From the NCBI GenBank assembly GCA_003647065.1, contig QMMC01000002.1:1-52371 (forward strand): a stretch of DNA of 52,371 nt, read 5' to 3'. Positions 26,080-35,107 of this stretch are shown here, piece after piece. How positions within the stretch are numbered: position 1 is the stretch's first letter; each line of letters starts with the position of its first letter. This DNA is from Deltaproteobacteria bacterium (GTDB lineage: Bacteria; Myxococcota_A; Polyangia; Polyangiales; B10-G4). Made by a program: the position numbers and the translations under genes. The notes below the pieces were generated by a model that made no database searches, was not told the DNA's origin, and worked only from the letters and a program-made list of their open reading frames with translations.

Positions 26080-27780
26080 ATGTCTTATCAACGCTCGGCC
26101 GCGCCGCTCGCCGCCCTGGCCGCTCTTTCGCTCACCGTCTTGGTCGTCCTGGGCATCACCAGTTGCTCCGAGAGCGGCTTCGAGGTGGTCGTCGAGCTGC
26201 GGACCGATCTGGTCCCCGACATCGAGTTCGACCGGGTGCGCACAGAGCTCGTCACGGGCGTTGGCCTCGGCAGCGATTCGAGCGGCCGCCTGAGCGAGGT
26301 CGCGGCGACCCCGACGGGCGACTACTTCACCGGATTCCGCGTTGCCGAGTTCTCGGGAGTGGCCCCCGGAAGCTACCTCATCCGCGTACAGGTGATCGCC
26401 GGCGCGGGCATCGCGGCGGAGCGCTTCGTCGCGGTCGACCTGACCGCCAACACCGCCGCCCAGGTCGTCGTCACCCGCTCCTGCCGGGGTGTCACCTGCC
26501 CCGAAGAGGGAGACGCAGCCGGCGCGATCTCGTGCGTCGGCGGGCTCTGCGTGCTGCCCGAGTGCACCACGGGGCGTGAAGAGGCGTGCCCTCCCCGCGA
26601 ATGCGCGCGCCCGGGCGACTGCCCGGCGTCGACCACCGCCTGCTCAGAGGCGACCTGCATCGATGGGCTCTGCATCGCGACCCTCGATGACGCCGTGTGC
26701 AGCGCCGAGGAGCGCTGCCACCCCGAACTGGGGTGCGTGGATACGACGGTCTGCGTGCCGCTATCGGAGATCTGCAACGGCGCCGATGACGACTGCGACG
26801 ACTCGGCCGATGAAGACTTCGACCTGTCCTCGGACATCGATCATTGCGGCGCATGTGGCAACGCATGCGGCACCGCCAACGGCGCCGCACGCTGTGACGG
26901 CGGTACCTGCCGGGTCAACTGCAACCCGGGTTTCGCCGATTGCAACGGCATCTCCGGCGACGGCTGCGAGGTCGACATCTCAGCGGCAACCGACTGCGGC
27001 GGCTGCGGCGCAGCCTGTACAGCACCGACGCCGCTCTGCGAGTCGACTGGCGACGACTCCTTCGCCTGCGCTGCGGACTGCGCCGCCGGGACGACGCTCT
27101 GCGGCTCCAGCTGCGTCGACACGTCCGACACCGCGACTCATTGCGGCTCCTGCGGCAACCGCTGCGACAACGTCGCCGGCACCTCGAACGGCGCGACCCC
27201 GGTGTGCACCGCCTCGTCGTGCAGCTTCGCGTGCAACGTCGACCGGGCAGACTGCAACGCGGTATCGGCGGACGGCTGCGAGGTCCGAGTGAACGAGGAC
27301 GCCAACAACTGCGGCGCCTGCGGCACCCGATGCTCCGTGACCAACGGGACAGCGGGGTGCGGCGACCGCACCTGCGTCATCGCCAGCTGCAACGCGGGCT
27401 GGGCGGATTGCGACGGCAACTACGACAATGGTTGCGAGACCAGTACGCGAACCCTCAGCAACTGCGGCTCCTGCGGAACCTCCTGCTCTCTGCCCAACTC
27501 GACCTCGACCTGCGCGAGTGGCACCTGCCGCGTCGCCAGCTGCAACGCCGGCTGGGGCAACTGCGGGCTCGTTAGCGGGGACGGATGCTCGACGCCGCTC
27601 AATACGCTGACCAACTGCGGCAGCTGCGGAACGGCCTGTTCATTCAATCATGCGATGTCGACGTGCGGCGGTGGGACGTGTTCCATGGGGACGTGTGAGA
27701 CGGGGTGGCTCGACTGCAACGACATGGCCTTCGATGGATGCGAAACGGGACGATTCATGCCTTGTCCCGTGGAGATGTGA
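26080..27780 (+). CDS. Cys-rich surface lipoprotein, tandem paralog 1
   Basis: 566 aa. Lipobox region ITSC, then a ~110-residue N-terminal domain beginning SGFEVVVELRTDLVPDIEFD. The rest is Cys-rich: one MopE-like motif EICNGADDDCDDSADEDFD near residue 230, then repeats of ~45 aa of the type NCGACGxxC, CNxGxADCNxxxxDGCE. The repeat Cys are regular enough to be disulfide-bonded. Starts and ends without an obvious membrane anchor other than the lipid. The N-terminal domain is shared with the next gene, so the pair arose by tandem duplication. Probably a surface adhesin or binding protein. Confidence 0.87.
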   Translation: MSYQRSAAPLAALAALSLTVLVVLGITSCSESGFEVVVELRTDLVPDIEFDRVRTELVTGVGLGSDSSGRLSEVAATPTGDYFTGFRVAEFSGVAPGSYLIRVQVIAGAGIAAERFVAVDLTANTAAQVVVTRSCRGVTCPEEGDAAGAISCVGGLCVLPECTTGREEACPPRECARPGDCPASTTACSEATCIDGLCIATLDDAVCSAEERCHPELGCVDTTVCVPLSEICNGADDDCDDSADEDFDLSSDIDHCGACGNACGTANGAARCDGGTCRVNCNPGFADCNGISGDGCEVDISAATDCGGCGAACTAPTPLCESTGDDSFACAADCAAGTTLCGSSCVDTSDTATHCGSCGNRCDNVAGTSNGATPVCTASSCSFACNVDRADCNAVSADGCEVRVNEDANNCGACGTRCSVTNGTAGCGDRTCVIASCNAGWADCDGNYDNGCETSTRTLSNCGSCGTSCSLPNSTSTCASGTCRVASCNAGWGNCGLVSGDGCSTPLNTLTNCGSCGTACSFNHAMSTCGGGTCSMGTCETGWLDCNDMAFDGCETGRFMPCPVEM

Positions 27781-27811
27781 GCGCGGGCCGCGAATGATAG
27801 GCTGACGTTCG

Positions 27812-29515
27812 ATGTCTCATTTTCGGGCGCTCCAGACACTGAACACGGCCGCACTCGGCGTGGTGCTCACCCTTTCGACCACGAGCTGCAGCGACAGCGG
27901 ACTCGAAGTGGTCGTGGAGTTGCGGACGGATCTAGTGCCCGAGATCGAGTTCGACAGCATCGAGACCGAATTGGTGCCGGCAGGGGAGATGGCCCCGGGA
28001 CCGGGGAGCAGCGCTCGGAGGACCGAAACTCCAGCAACGCGCTCCGGGGACTATTTTGTCGGATTTCGAATCGCAGAGTTCTCCGATGTCGTCCCGGGCA
28101 CGTACCTCATCGCGGTCACAGCGCTCCTCGAGTCCGAGGCAGTGGCCCAGCGCGTGATTCGCGTCGACATCCTGGCGAACTCGGCCACGCGGGTCATCCT
28201 CACTCGAGGGTGCCGCGGCGCGGCCTGTCCGGGCGCGGGCGACGACTCCGATGCCACCTCGTGCGTGGGCGGACTCTGCGCGAGTCCGGAATGCGTGACC
28301 GGGCGTGAACCCGCTTGCCCCGCCCGGGAATGCGGAAGCGCGGGGGACTGCTCTGCCCCCGCGGCGTGCGCCTCAGCAGCCTGCGTGAACGGTCTCTGCC
28401 TCGTAGACCTCGACGATACGCAGTGCCCCGCCGGGGAGCGGTGCCATCCAGACCCGATGTTGGGCTGCGTGGACGCCACGATGTGCGTTCCCCTCGAGGA
28501 GATCTGCAACCGCGCGGACGACGATTGTGACGGCATCGCCGACGAGGACTTCGACATCCTCACCGACTTCAACCACTGCGGAGCTTGCGGTTCTTCATGT
28601 GATTCAGTTACGGCAGATGGCTGCCGCGGTGGGACGTGCGAGTGCTCCTCCAACCGGGGTTCCCCCTGCCTCGAAGGGCGCTGTTGTTCCACGGGGTGCG
28701 AGCCGCTCGATAGCGTCACTGGCTGTGGAGCCTGCGGATTCGAGTGCAATGCGGACCGCCCCGCGCATCAGCCGTCCGCCGACCGATGCGACGGTGGGGG
28801 GTGCCGGTGTGGCGGCGGCGCGGCCTGTGCCGAGGGCTCGATGTGCTGCGCCGGAACCTGCGTATCGTTCGACGATCCGAGCCATTGCGGCACCTGCGGC
28901 AGCGCTTGCTTCAACGCCCCAGGCAGCCCCGCATCGCAAATTTGCGCCGAGTCCGGCCCCGGAAGCTATGACTGTCTCTGCAGCGCCCCCGGCCGGAGCG
29001 ATTGTGACGGTGTTAGCAGCAATGGCTGCGAAACGGACACGGGGTCATCCGGCAGCGTCAACAACTGCGGCGGCTGCGGCGCCCGCTGCCTCGTGACCAA
29101 CGGCACCCCCGCATGCAACAGCGGAGTTTGTGCTATCGCGTCCTGCAATAGCCGTTACGCCGACTGCCTCGGGGGCTACTCGAATGGCTGCGAAACACGG
29201 CTCGCCTCGCTCACCGACTGCGGCGGCTGTGGCATCACTTGCAGCCTCAACAACGCGACCGCGACGTGCGCGGCCGGCTCCTGCGCCGTCGCCAGCTGTG
29301 ACGCTGGCTGGGCAGACTGCTCGGGTGGTTCCGCGGATGGCTGCGAGACGCCGATCAATACGCTCACCAACTGCGGCGGCTGTGGCATCACTTGCAGCCG
29401 CTACGGCGCGACCGCGACTTGCAGCAGCGGTTCCTGCCGAATCTTGTCGTGCAACAGCGGAAATGGGAACTGCAACGGCCGCGACAGCGACGGCTGCGAG
29501 TGCGCGACCGGTTGA
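27812..29515 (+). CDS. Cys-rich surface lipoprotein, tandem paralog 2
   Basis: 567 aa. Lipobox TTSC, then SGLEVVVELRTDLVPEIEFDS, almost the same as paralog 1, and a matching EICNRADDDCDGIADEDFD. The middle differs: a block with CECSSNRGSPCLEGRCCSTGCEP and CRCGGGAACAEGSMCCAGTC resembling small disulfide domains. The end returns to NCGGCG/CNxGxADCxGGxxDGCE repeats, several nearly identical to each other (GGCGITCS). The duplicate N-terminal halves with diverged repeat halves suggest selection for different ligands. Convergent with the MopE-type gene. Confidence 0.86.
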   Translation: MSHFRALQTLNTAALGVVLTLSTTSCSDSGLEVVVELRTDLVPEIEFDSIETELVPAGEMAPGPGSSARRTETPATRSGDYFVGFRIAEFSDVVPGTYLIAVTALLESEAVAQRVIRVDILANSATRVILTRGCRGAACPGAGDDSDATSCVGGLCASPECVTGREPACPARECGSAGDCSAPAACASAACVNGLCLVDLDDTQCPAGERCHPDPMLGCVDATMCVPLEEICNRADDDCDGIADEDFDILTDFNHCGACGSSCDSVTADGCRGGTCECSSNRGSPCLEGRCCSTGCEPLDSVTGCGACGFECNADRPAHQPSADRCDGGGCRCGGGAACAEGSMCCAGTCVSFDDPSHCGTCGSACFNAPGSPASQICAESGPGSYDCLCSAPGRSDCDGVSSNGCETDTGSSGSVNNCGGCGARCLVTNGTPACNSGVCAIASCNSRYADCLGGYSNGCETRLASLTDCGGCGITCSLNNATATCAAGSCAVASCDAGWADCSGGSADGCETPINTLTNCGGCGITCSRYGATATCSSGSCRILSCNSGNGNCNGRDSDGCECATG

Positions 29516-29551
29516 TCCCGCCGGTGCGAAGACCTGCCGAGTAGCGGGATC
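29514..29551. terminator. hairpin between convergent genes
   Basis: GATCCCGC (29514-29521) and GCGGGATC (29544-29551) form a perfect 8-bp stem with a 22-nt loop. It begins at the stop codon of the plus-strand lipoprotein gene and ends 22 nt before the stop of the minus-strand gene. No U-tract. Confidence 0.5.
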
Positions 29552-29573
29552 GAAGGACCAAGCCCCCTCGTGA

Positions 29574-32500
29574 TCACGGCGCGGGGAGTGACGTAGTCGC
29601 CGGCACGCACTGGCCGGCCAGGGGGCCCGAGGTCACGCAGGTGAGCCCGGGCTGCACCATGTCGCAGAGAGCCTGCCCCCCGAGGAAGTCGCAGCGCGGG
29701 CCGCAGACGCTGTAGAGCTCGGTCCAGCACACCTGCTCGAAGCTACCGACCCCGGCGCAGGTGCTGTTGTCGAAGCAGCGGCAGGTGAAGATGTCGACGA
29801 GGCCGTCGCCGTCATCGTCCCGGCCGTTGCAGCACTCCCCCGTCGGTCCGAAGGGTGAGCAATCGCTGTCGTCGCAGTCGACGGGGCCGTCGCAGTCGTC
29901 ATCGGCCCCGTTGGTGCACGCCGCCACGCCGAGCTCACGGTCGGTGCACATCAGGCAAAGCGGGCTGCTGACGCAGTCCGAGTCGGCGCAATCGGTCGCT
30001 CCGTCACCGTCGTCATCGATACCGTTGCCGCAGTCCTCGGCGCCTCCCGGGCAGAAGGGGGTGCCGCTGCAATCCCGGTCGGCGCAGTCGAAGAGCCCGT
30101 CGCAGTCGTTGTCGGCGCCATCGAAGCACACCTCCGGGGAGGGGAAGCAGCACGAGGGGTCGCCGGCGCAGGAGCTGTCAAGGCAGTCGACGGCGAAGTC
30201 ACAGTCGTTGTCGATGCCGTCGAAGCACACCTCGACCGAAGGCACGCAGCAGGCGGGGTCGCCGAGGCAGTCCGAGTCCCGGCAATCGACGCGTCCATCG
30301 CAATCGTCGTCACCGCCGTCGGAGCAGCGAATCTCGAAGGGCTCGCAGGTCACGCACGAAGGGTCGCCGAGGCACCACGGGTCATCGCAATCGACGAGGC
30401 CGTTGCAATCCTCGTCGAAGCCCGTCGCGCAAACCTCGAAGGGCAGGCAGAAGGAGCAGAGCGGGTCCAAGGCGCAGTCCGGGTCCGCGCAGTCGAGGAT
30501 CCCATCGCAGTCGTCATCGCGCCCGTTGCGGCACTGCTCGGGGGAGCAGTCACCGGTGCAGCTGGGGTCGAAGGAGCAGAACGGGTCGTCACAGTCGGCG
30601 AGGCCGTTGCAGTCGTCGTCGATGCCGTCGTTGCATATCTCGAAGGGCAGGCAGACCGAACAGATTGGGTTGCCGACACAATCGCTGTCGGCGCAGTCCG
30701 TCTGGCCATCGCAGTCGTTGTCGGTCCCGTCCCGGCAGATTTCGATGCTCGAGCACGCCCCGCAGACCGGATTGACGAAACAGTCCGAGTCCATGCAGTC
30801 CACGGCGCCGTCGCAATCGTCGTCGACGCCGTTGGAGCAGGTCTCGGGCCCGCACATCGCGCACGCGGGGTCGAACTGGCAGTCTCGGTCGGAGCAGTCG
30901 GTGCGGGTATCGCAGTCGTCGTCGATGCCATTGCCGCAAACCTCCGGAACACAAATGCGGCAGCTCGGGTCGAGGGAACAATCCGCGTCCGCGCAGTCGA
31001 CCTGTCGGTCGCAGTCGTTGTCGACGCCGTCGAAGCAGACCTCGGGGGTGCAGAACATGCAGCTCGGCGTGCCAAAGCAGTCCGGATCAGAGCAGTCCGG
31101 TTGGCCGTCGCAGTCGTTGTCGACGCCATCGGCGCACCTCTCCGGGATGGGGATGCAGACCCCGCAGGCCGGATGGACAAAGCAGTCCGCGTCGCTGCAA
31201 TCCATCTGGCCATCACAATCATCGTCGAAGCTATTGGTGCAGTCCTCGGGGGAGCATACGACGCAGAGCGGGTCACGGGAGCAGCTGTCCGTATCGCTGC
31301 AATCGATGCGGCCATCGCAGTCGTCATCGACGCCGTTGGCGCAGTTCTCCGGCGAAGGGCGGCAGCAGACGGGGGCGGTGGCGCAGTTGGGGTCGCCGCA
31401 GTCGACGCGCCCGTCACAGTCGTTGTCGAGGCCGTCGGTGCAGACCTCGGCCGAGGGCACGCAGCACGAGGGGTCCGAGCCGCACTCGGGGTCGTCGCAG
31501 TCGGTCAGTCCGTCGCAGTCATCGTCGAAGCCGTTACCGCAGGACGCCTCGAAGGGCAGGCAGGGGACGATGCAGTCCGGGTCCAGGGCGCAGTCCGGGT
31601 CCCTGCAGTCGATGAGCCGATCGCAGTCGTTGTCGAACCCATCGGAGCAGGATTCGGGCAGGCAGAACATGCAGAAGGGGTCCCGGGCGCAGTCCGGGTC
31701 CGAACAATCGACGAGGCCGTCGCAGTCGTCATCACGGCCGCTGCCGCAGAGCTCGGGCACGCAGAGCACGCAGCCGGGGTCGAACCCGCAGTCTGGGTCG
31801 GCGCAGTCGACGAGCCCGTCACAGTCCTCATCGATGCGGTCGTCGCAAGAAAACTCGATGGGCGTACACATCGAACACTCGGGGGACCCGGCGCAGAGGG
31901 GGTCGACGCAGTCCGCGAGGCCATCGCAGTTGTTGTCGATGATGTCGCCGCAGAGCTCTCGGGCCCGGGGATTGACCATGGGGTTGCGATCGTTGCAGTC
32001 GAGGCCGCCGCATTCGGGCGGGCCGAAGCCGTCGCGGTCGCGGTCGAGGGGCGCGGAGATGCAGCTGCGGCTCGTCTCGTCGCAGCGGTCCATCGAACAC
32101 TCGGAGGTGGCCCCACAGAAGAACGGCTCCCCGGGGAAGCAGCCGCGGAGGAGGTCACAGCCCTCGGCGCCGTTGCAGAAGAGCCCATCGTCGCAGCGAA
32201 GGTCTACCGCGGTGATGGAGCAGCCGCCTACGGCCTCGCTGCACTCGTCGACGGTGCAGGTGATGCCGTCGTTGCAGTCGAGGGGCGTCCCGGGCATGCA
32301 GAAGCCGTCGAGGCATTCTTCGGCGCCGTTGCAGACGAAGCGGTCATCGCAGTCGAGGTTGGTACGACACTCGCGGCCCTCGCAGCCGAGGACCGGGTCG
32401 CACATGGTGCCGGGAGGGCAAAGGTCTGGCGCGGGCACGAACTGGCAGGAGCGGTCGGCCTCGACGCAGCGGTCTTCGGTGCAGTCGACGCCGTCGTCGC

Positions 32501-32744
32501 AGAAGGGCGCCATGCCGTCGACGCAGATTCCGTCCCGGCAGGCCTCGACTCCGTCGCAGAAGAGACCGTCGTCGCAGTCGGCGTCGACCGAGCAGCCGCG
32601 CACGATGGCATCCGGGGCGTCGACCCCGGAATCTGTCGGGGGAGCCCCGTCGGAGAAATCATCGAGGGCGCTACGGCCGCAGGCGGCGAGCGTCGCGGCG
32701 GCCGCAAGGAGCACCGCGACGGAGGCATAACGACGTGATTTCAT
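29574..32744 (-). CDS. long MopE-type Cys/Asp-repeat lipoprotein
   Basis: 1056 aa from ATG 32744 (MKSRRYASVAV); a TTG 12 nt earlier is less likely. Lipobox LAAC. Residues ~50-280 have Cys-rich units of the type DCDDGLFCDGVEAC and CNDGITCTVDEC. About 22 repeats of ~33 aa then follow, each close to C-x-(D/N)-G-x-D-(D/N)-D-C-D-G-x-x-D-C-x-D-x-D-C-x-x-D-P-x-C. The Asp/Asn pattern matches the MopE putative metal-binding motif and resembles thrombospondin type-3 calcium loops. The last two units lose a Cys (DDDGDG). Likely an extended, calcium-stiffened surface rod. A TAGAAT -10-like box lies 11 nt before the ATG. Confidence 0.92.
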   Translation of the reverse strand: MKSRRYASVAVLLAAAATLAACGRSALDDFSDGAPPTDSGVDAPDAIVRGCSVDADCDDGLFCDGVEACRDGICVDGMAPFCDDGVDCTEDRCVEADRSCQFVPAPDLCPPGTMCDPVLGCEGRECRTNLDCDDRFVCNGAEECLDGFCMPGTPLDCNDGITCTVDECSEAVGGCSITAVDLRCDDGLFCNGAEGCDLLRGCFPGEPFFCGATSECSMDRCDETSRSCISAPLDRDRDGFGPPECGGLDCNDRNPMVNPRARELCGDIIDNNCDGLADCVDPLCAGSPECSMCTPIEFSCDDRIDEDCDGLVDCADPDCGFDPGCVLCVPELCGSGRDDDCDGLVDCSDPDCARDPFCMFCLPESCSDGFDNDCDRLIDCRDPDCALDPDCIVPCLPFEASCGNGFDDDCDGLTDCDDPECGSDPSCCVPSAEVCTDGLDNDCDGRVDCGDPNCATAPVCCRPSPENCANGVDDDCDGRIDCSDTDSCSRDPLCVVCSPEDCTNSFDDDCDGQMDCSDADCFVHPACGVCIPIPERCADGVDNDCDGQPDCSDPDCFGTPSCMFCTPEVCFDGVDNDCDRQVDCADADCSLDPSCRICVPEVCGNGIDDDCDTRTDCSDRDCQFDPACAMCGPETCSNGVDDDCDGAVDCMDSDCFVNPVCGACSSIEICRDGTDNDCDGQTDCADSDCVGNPICSVCLPFEICNDGIDDDCNGLADCDDPFCSFDPSCTGDCSPEQCRNGRDDDCDGILDCADPDCALDPLCSFCLPFEVCATGFDEDCNGLVDCDDPWCLGDPSCVTCEPFEIRCSDGGDDDCDGRVDCRDSDCLGDPACCVPSVEVCFDGIDNDCDFAVDCLDSSCAGDPSCCFPSPEVCFDGADNDCDGLFDCADRDCSGTPFCPGGAEDCGNGIDDDGDGATDCADSDCVSSPLCLMCTDRELGVAACTNGADDDCDGPVDCDDSDCSPFGPTGECCNGRDDDGDGLVDIFTCRCFDNSTCAGVGSFEQVCWTELYSVCGPRCDFLGGQALCDMVQPGLTCVTSGPLAGQCVPATTSLPAP

Positions 32745-32964
32745 GGGATTCACCAATTCTAACAGCCGCCTTCGAGGGGATCACGTAGCTGACGTGCGGG
32801 AGTCCCTGGAAGAGTCGTTCCAAGCCTTTGTCGCGCGAAATGTGACGGAAATTCAGCCCCCCACCGTGCCGGGGTGTGCCTTCCTCTCTATGTGAGCGCG
32901 CCGGCTCGTCACACAACCCTCGGAATATCGCGGAACCATGGGGGTTATGGCCCGCGCCCGTCTC

Positions 32965-32993
32965 TTGACGCGGTGGGCGTCCCGACTTACACC
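32965..32993 (+). promoter_or_regulatory. sigma-70-type promoter of the Gld-like ABC operon
   Basis: TTGACG (32965-32970), exact 17-bp spacer, TACACC (32988-32993). The leader to ATG 33054 is ~54 nt with AAAGG 7 nt before the start, i.e. a conventional leader. The remaining gap 32745-32964 holds the divergent promoter region of the MopE-type gene and nothing else recognised. Confidence 0.65.
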
Positions 32994-33053
32994 CCGGCCC
33001 TTGCCGGTCCCGGGGGGCCACCCCGGACCCGGCGGAAGCTCGAAAGGCTTTGC

Positions 33054-34388
33054 ATGAGCGATGTGATGATCGAAGCCCGCTCGCTGACGAAGCGCTACGG
33101 CGACTTCAAGGCCCTCGATAACGTGAGTTTCGAGGTCAAGCGGGGTGAAGTCCTTGGATTCCTGGGCCCGAACGGCGCTGGGAAGACAACCACCATGAAG
33201 ATTCTCACCTGCTTCATCGCCCCCACGGAGGGGACGGCGAAGGTCAACGGGTGTGACGTCTTCACGGACTCCCTCGGGGTGCGGTCCTCCCTCGGCTACC
33301 TCGCCGAGGCGAACCCGCTCTACACCGAGATGCTGGTCCTGGAATTCCTCCAGTGGGTCACGCGCATGCGCGGCCTCGAGGGGAACGACGCTCGGAAGCG
33401 CCTCAAGATGGTGGTCGAGCAGACCGACATCGGGGACGTCATCGGTCAGGGCATCGCGACCCTCTCGAAGGGCTTCCGCCAGCGCGTCGGCCTCGCCGCG
33501 ACGCTGATGCACGAGCCGCCGATCCTCATCCTCGACGAGCCGATGAGCGGCCTCGACCCGAACCAGACGGTCGAGATTCGCGAGCTCATCCGGGAAATCG
33601 GCAAGGAGCGCACGGTCATCTTGTCGACGCACTCGATGTCCGAGGCCGAGAAGACCTGCGACCGCCTGCTGATCATCACCAAGGGCAAGATCGTCGCCGA
33701 CGACACCCCCGAGGGCTTGCGCCGGGCTGCCGGAAATACGCGATACTATGCGACCTTCGCCAAGGGCGGCGACATCACCGACACCAAGACGCGCCTCGGC
33801 AACGTGACCGGAGTGGCGCGCATCGAAGAAGTCCCAGCCGCGAACAGCGGTGAAATCCGCCTCGCCATCGTCGCCAAGGACAAGCACGCTGACCTGCGGG
33901 AGGAGCTCATCAAGTCCGCCGTCGACGCCGGCTCGGTGCTCCTAGACCTCTCGGGGGAGGTCAATGCCCTCGAGCGGCGATTCGCCGAGCTGACCCTCGG
34001 TAAGGATGCCGTCGACGACAACGGTAAGGCCAAGAAGCGCGCTCGGGCCTCCGCGAAGAAGGCCGAAGTGAAGAAGGCCGAAGTGAAGAAGGCCGAAGCC
34101 AAGAAGGCCGGAAAAGAAGCGGAAGAGGCCGAACCGGAAGAAGAGGACGAGGAGAACTCCGAAGACTCCGAAGATTCGAAGGGCTCCGAAGATTCGAAGG
34201 GCTCCGGCTCCGAGACGAGCGACGACGCTGACGACAGCGACGACGCTGACGACAGCGAAGACGACTCCGGCGACTCCGACGAAGACGACCGCGAAGACGA
34301 CCGCGAAGACGACCGCGAAGACGACAACGACGCGTCCGACGAGGACGCTGATGAAGACGAAGACAAGAACGAGGACGGCGAGAAGTGA
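33054..34388 (+). CDS. GldA-like ABC ATPase with long acidic tail
   Basis: 444 aa from ATG 33054. ABC domain: Walker A GPNGAGKTT, signature LSKGFRQRVGLA (Lys in place of the first Gly), Walker B ILILDEPMSGLDP and H-loop LSTHSMSEAE; then a DUF4162-like region to ~residue 320. The last ~120 residues are a low-complexity extension: Lys-Lys-Ala-Glu-Val repeats followed by almost pure Asp/Glu/Ser, coded by in-frame tandem repeats. This is not part of normal GldA/NosF-type ATPases (~310 aa). Its stop overlaps the permease ATG. Drives the GldA/F/G-type transporter encoded downstream, known for gliding and for surface export in other phyla. Confidence 0.93.
   Translation: MSDVMIEARSLTKRYGDFKALDNVSFEVKRGEVLGFLGPNGAGKTTTMKILTCFIAPTEGTAKVNGCDVFTDSLGVRSSLGYLAEANPLYTEMLVLEFLQWVTRMRGLEGNDARKRLKMVVEQTDIGDVIGQGIATLSKGFRQRVGLAATLMHEPPILILDEPMSGLDPNQTVEIRELIREIGKERTVILSTHSMSEAEKTCDRLLIITKGKIVADDTPEGLRRAAGNTRYYATFAKGGDITDTKTRLGNVTGVARIEEVPAANSGEIRLAIVAKDKHADLREELIKSAVDAGSVLLDLSGEVNALERRFAELTLGKDAVDDNGKAKKRARASAKKAEVKKAEVKKAEAKKAGKEAEEAEPEEEDEENSEDSEDSKGSEDSKGSGSETSDDADDSDDADDSEDDSGDSDEDDREDDREDDREDDNDASDEDADEDEDKNEDGEK
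34055..34108 (+). repeat. in-frame 15-bp tandem repeat coding KKAEV units
   Basis: Three near-identical copies of AAGAAGGCCGAAGTG-type units in the tail of the ABC ATPase gene. The unit length is a multiple of three, so copy changes would alter length but not frame. Confidence 0.8.
34281..34325 (+). repeat. in-frame 12-bp tandem repeat in the acidic tail
   Basis: GAAGACGACCGC occurs three times in perfect tandem with a partial fourth copy, encoding Glu-Asp-Asp-Arg. An 18-bp TCCGAAGATTCGAAGGGC repeat (two copies, ~34169-34206) lies just before it. These make the tail expandable in steps that keep the frame. Confidence 0.85.
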
Positions 34389-35101
34389 AAAACACACTCG
34401 GCATCGCCCGCCGGCAGTTCGTGAGCTACTTCAACGGAGCTCCGGCATACATCGTGATTTCTGTGGTCCTTCTGATCACGGGCTTCTTCTTCTGGCAGCA
34501 GTTCTTCCTCGCGAAGGTCAGCAGCGTCCGCGGCATGTGGATGTGGCTCACTTGGTCCATGGTCATCGGCGCTCCGGCGCTGACCATGGGCCTCGTCGCC
34601 GACGACCGACGCACGGGCACCATCGAGCTCTTGCTGACCATGCCGGTCAAAGACGGCGAGGTGATCCTCGGCAAGTTCCTGGGCGTCCTCGGGCTCTACG
34701 CCGTGCTGCTCTTGCTGACGTTCACCTACCCGCTCAGCGTCTCCGCCCTCGGCCCCCTCGACTTCGGCCAGGTCGCCGCAGGCTACGTAGGCATGTTCCT
34801 CCTCGGTGGGGCCCTGCTCGCCCTGGGCCTCTTGACCTCGAGCCTGACCTCGAACCAGATGGTCGCCTTCTTCTCCGGGTTCATTCTATGTTTCATCTTC
34901 GTCATCATGGACAAGGTCCTGCCCCTCATCGGCAGCGAGGGGATGTGGCCGTCGATCATCGAGTGGCTCTCCTTCGACTACCACCGGCAGTCCATGGCCC
35001 GCGGGGTCATCGACATGCGTGACGTGACCTTCTTCCTCGCGGCGACGGGCATCCCCCTCCTCATCGCATTTCGGGCTCTCGAGAGCCGCCGGTGGAGGTG
35101 A
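34385..35101 (+). CDS. GldF-like ABC-2 permease
   Basis: 238 aa. GTG start overlapping the ATPase stop (GTGA). Six TM helices, including YIVISVVLLITGFFFWQ, WSMVIGAPALTMGLVADD, VLGLYAVLLLLTFTYPLSV and MVAFFSGFILCFIFVIMDKVL. RRTGTIELLLTMPVKDGEVILGKFLG is the typical segment of this permease family after helix 2. The SFDYHRQSMARGVIDMRDV loop before the last helix is conserved in GldF-type proteins of ABC operons. Forms the membrane part with the GldG-like protein. Confidence 0.9.
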   Translation: MKNTLGIARRQFVSYFNGAPAYIVISVVLLITGFFFWQQFFLAKVSSVRGMWMWLTWSMVIGAPALTMGLVADDRRTGTIELLLTMPVKDGEVILGKFLGVLGLYAVLLLLTFTYPLSVSALGPLDFGQVAAGYVGMFLLGGALLALGLLTSSLTSNQMVAFFSGFILCFIFVIMDKVLPLIGSEGMWPSIIEWLSFDYHRQSMARGVIDMRDVTFFLAATGIPLLIAFRALESRRWR

Positions 35102-35107
35102 GCTGAT

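Noticed and set aside
29761-32730. 989-aa plus-strand ORF and another of 545 aa (31101-32738)
   Set aside because: Both are antisense to the MopE-type gene. Their Ser/Gln-rich or Val/Ala-rich, repetitive translations mirror the Cys/Asp codons of the real gene, and neither has a domain or ribosome-binding site.
29574-32744. Possible CRISPR-like periodic repeat array
   Set aside because: The ~100-bp period is coding (33-aa protein repeats), copies are diverged and there are no spacers. The same holds for 47922-50483.
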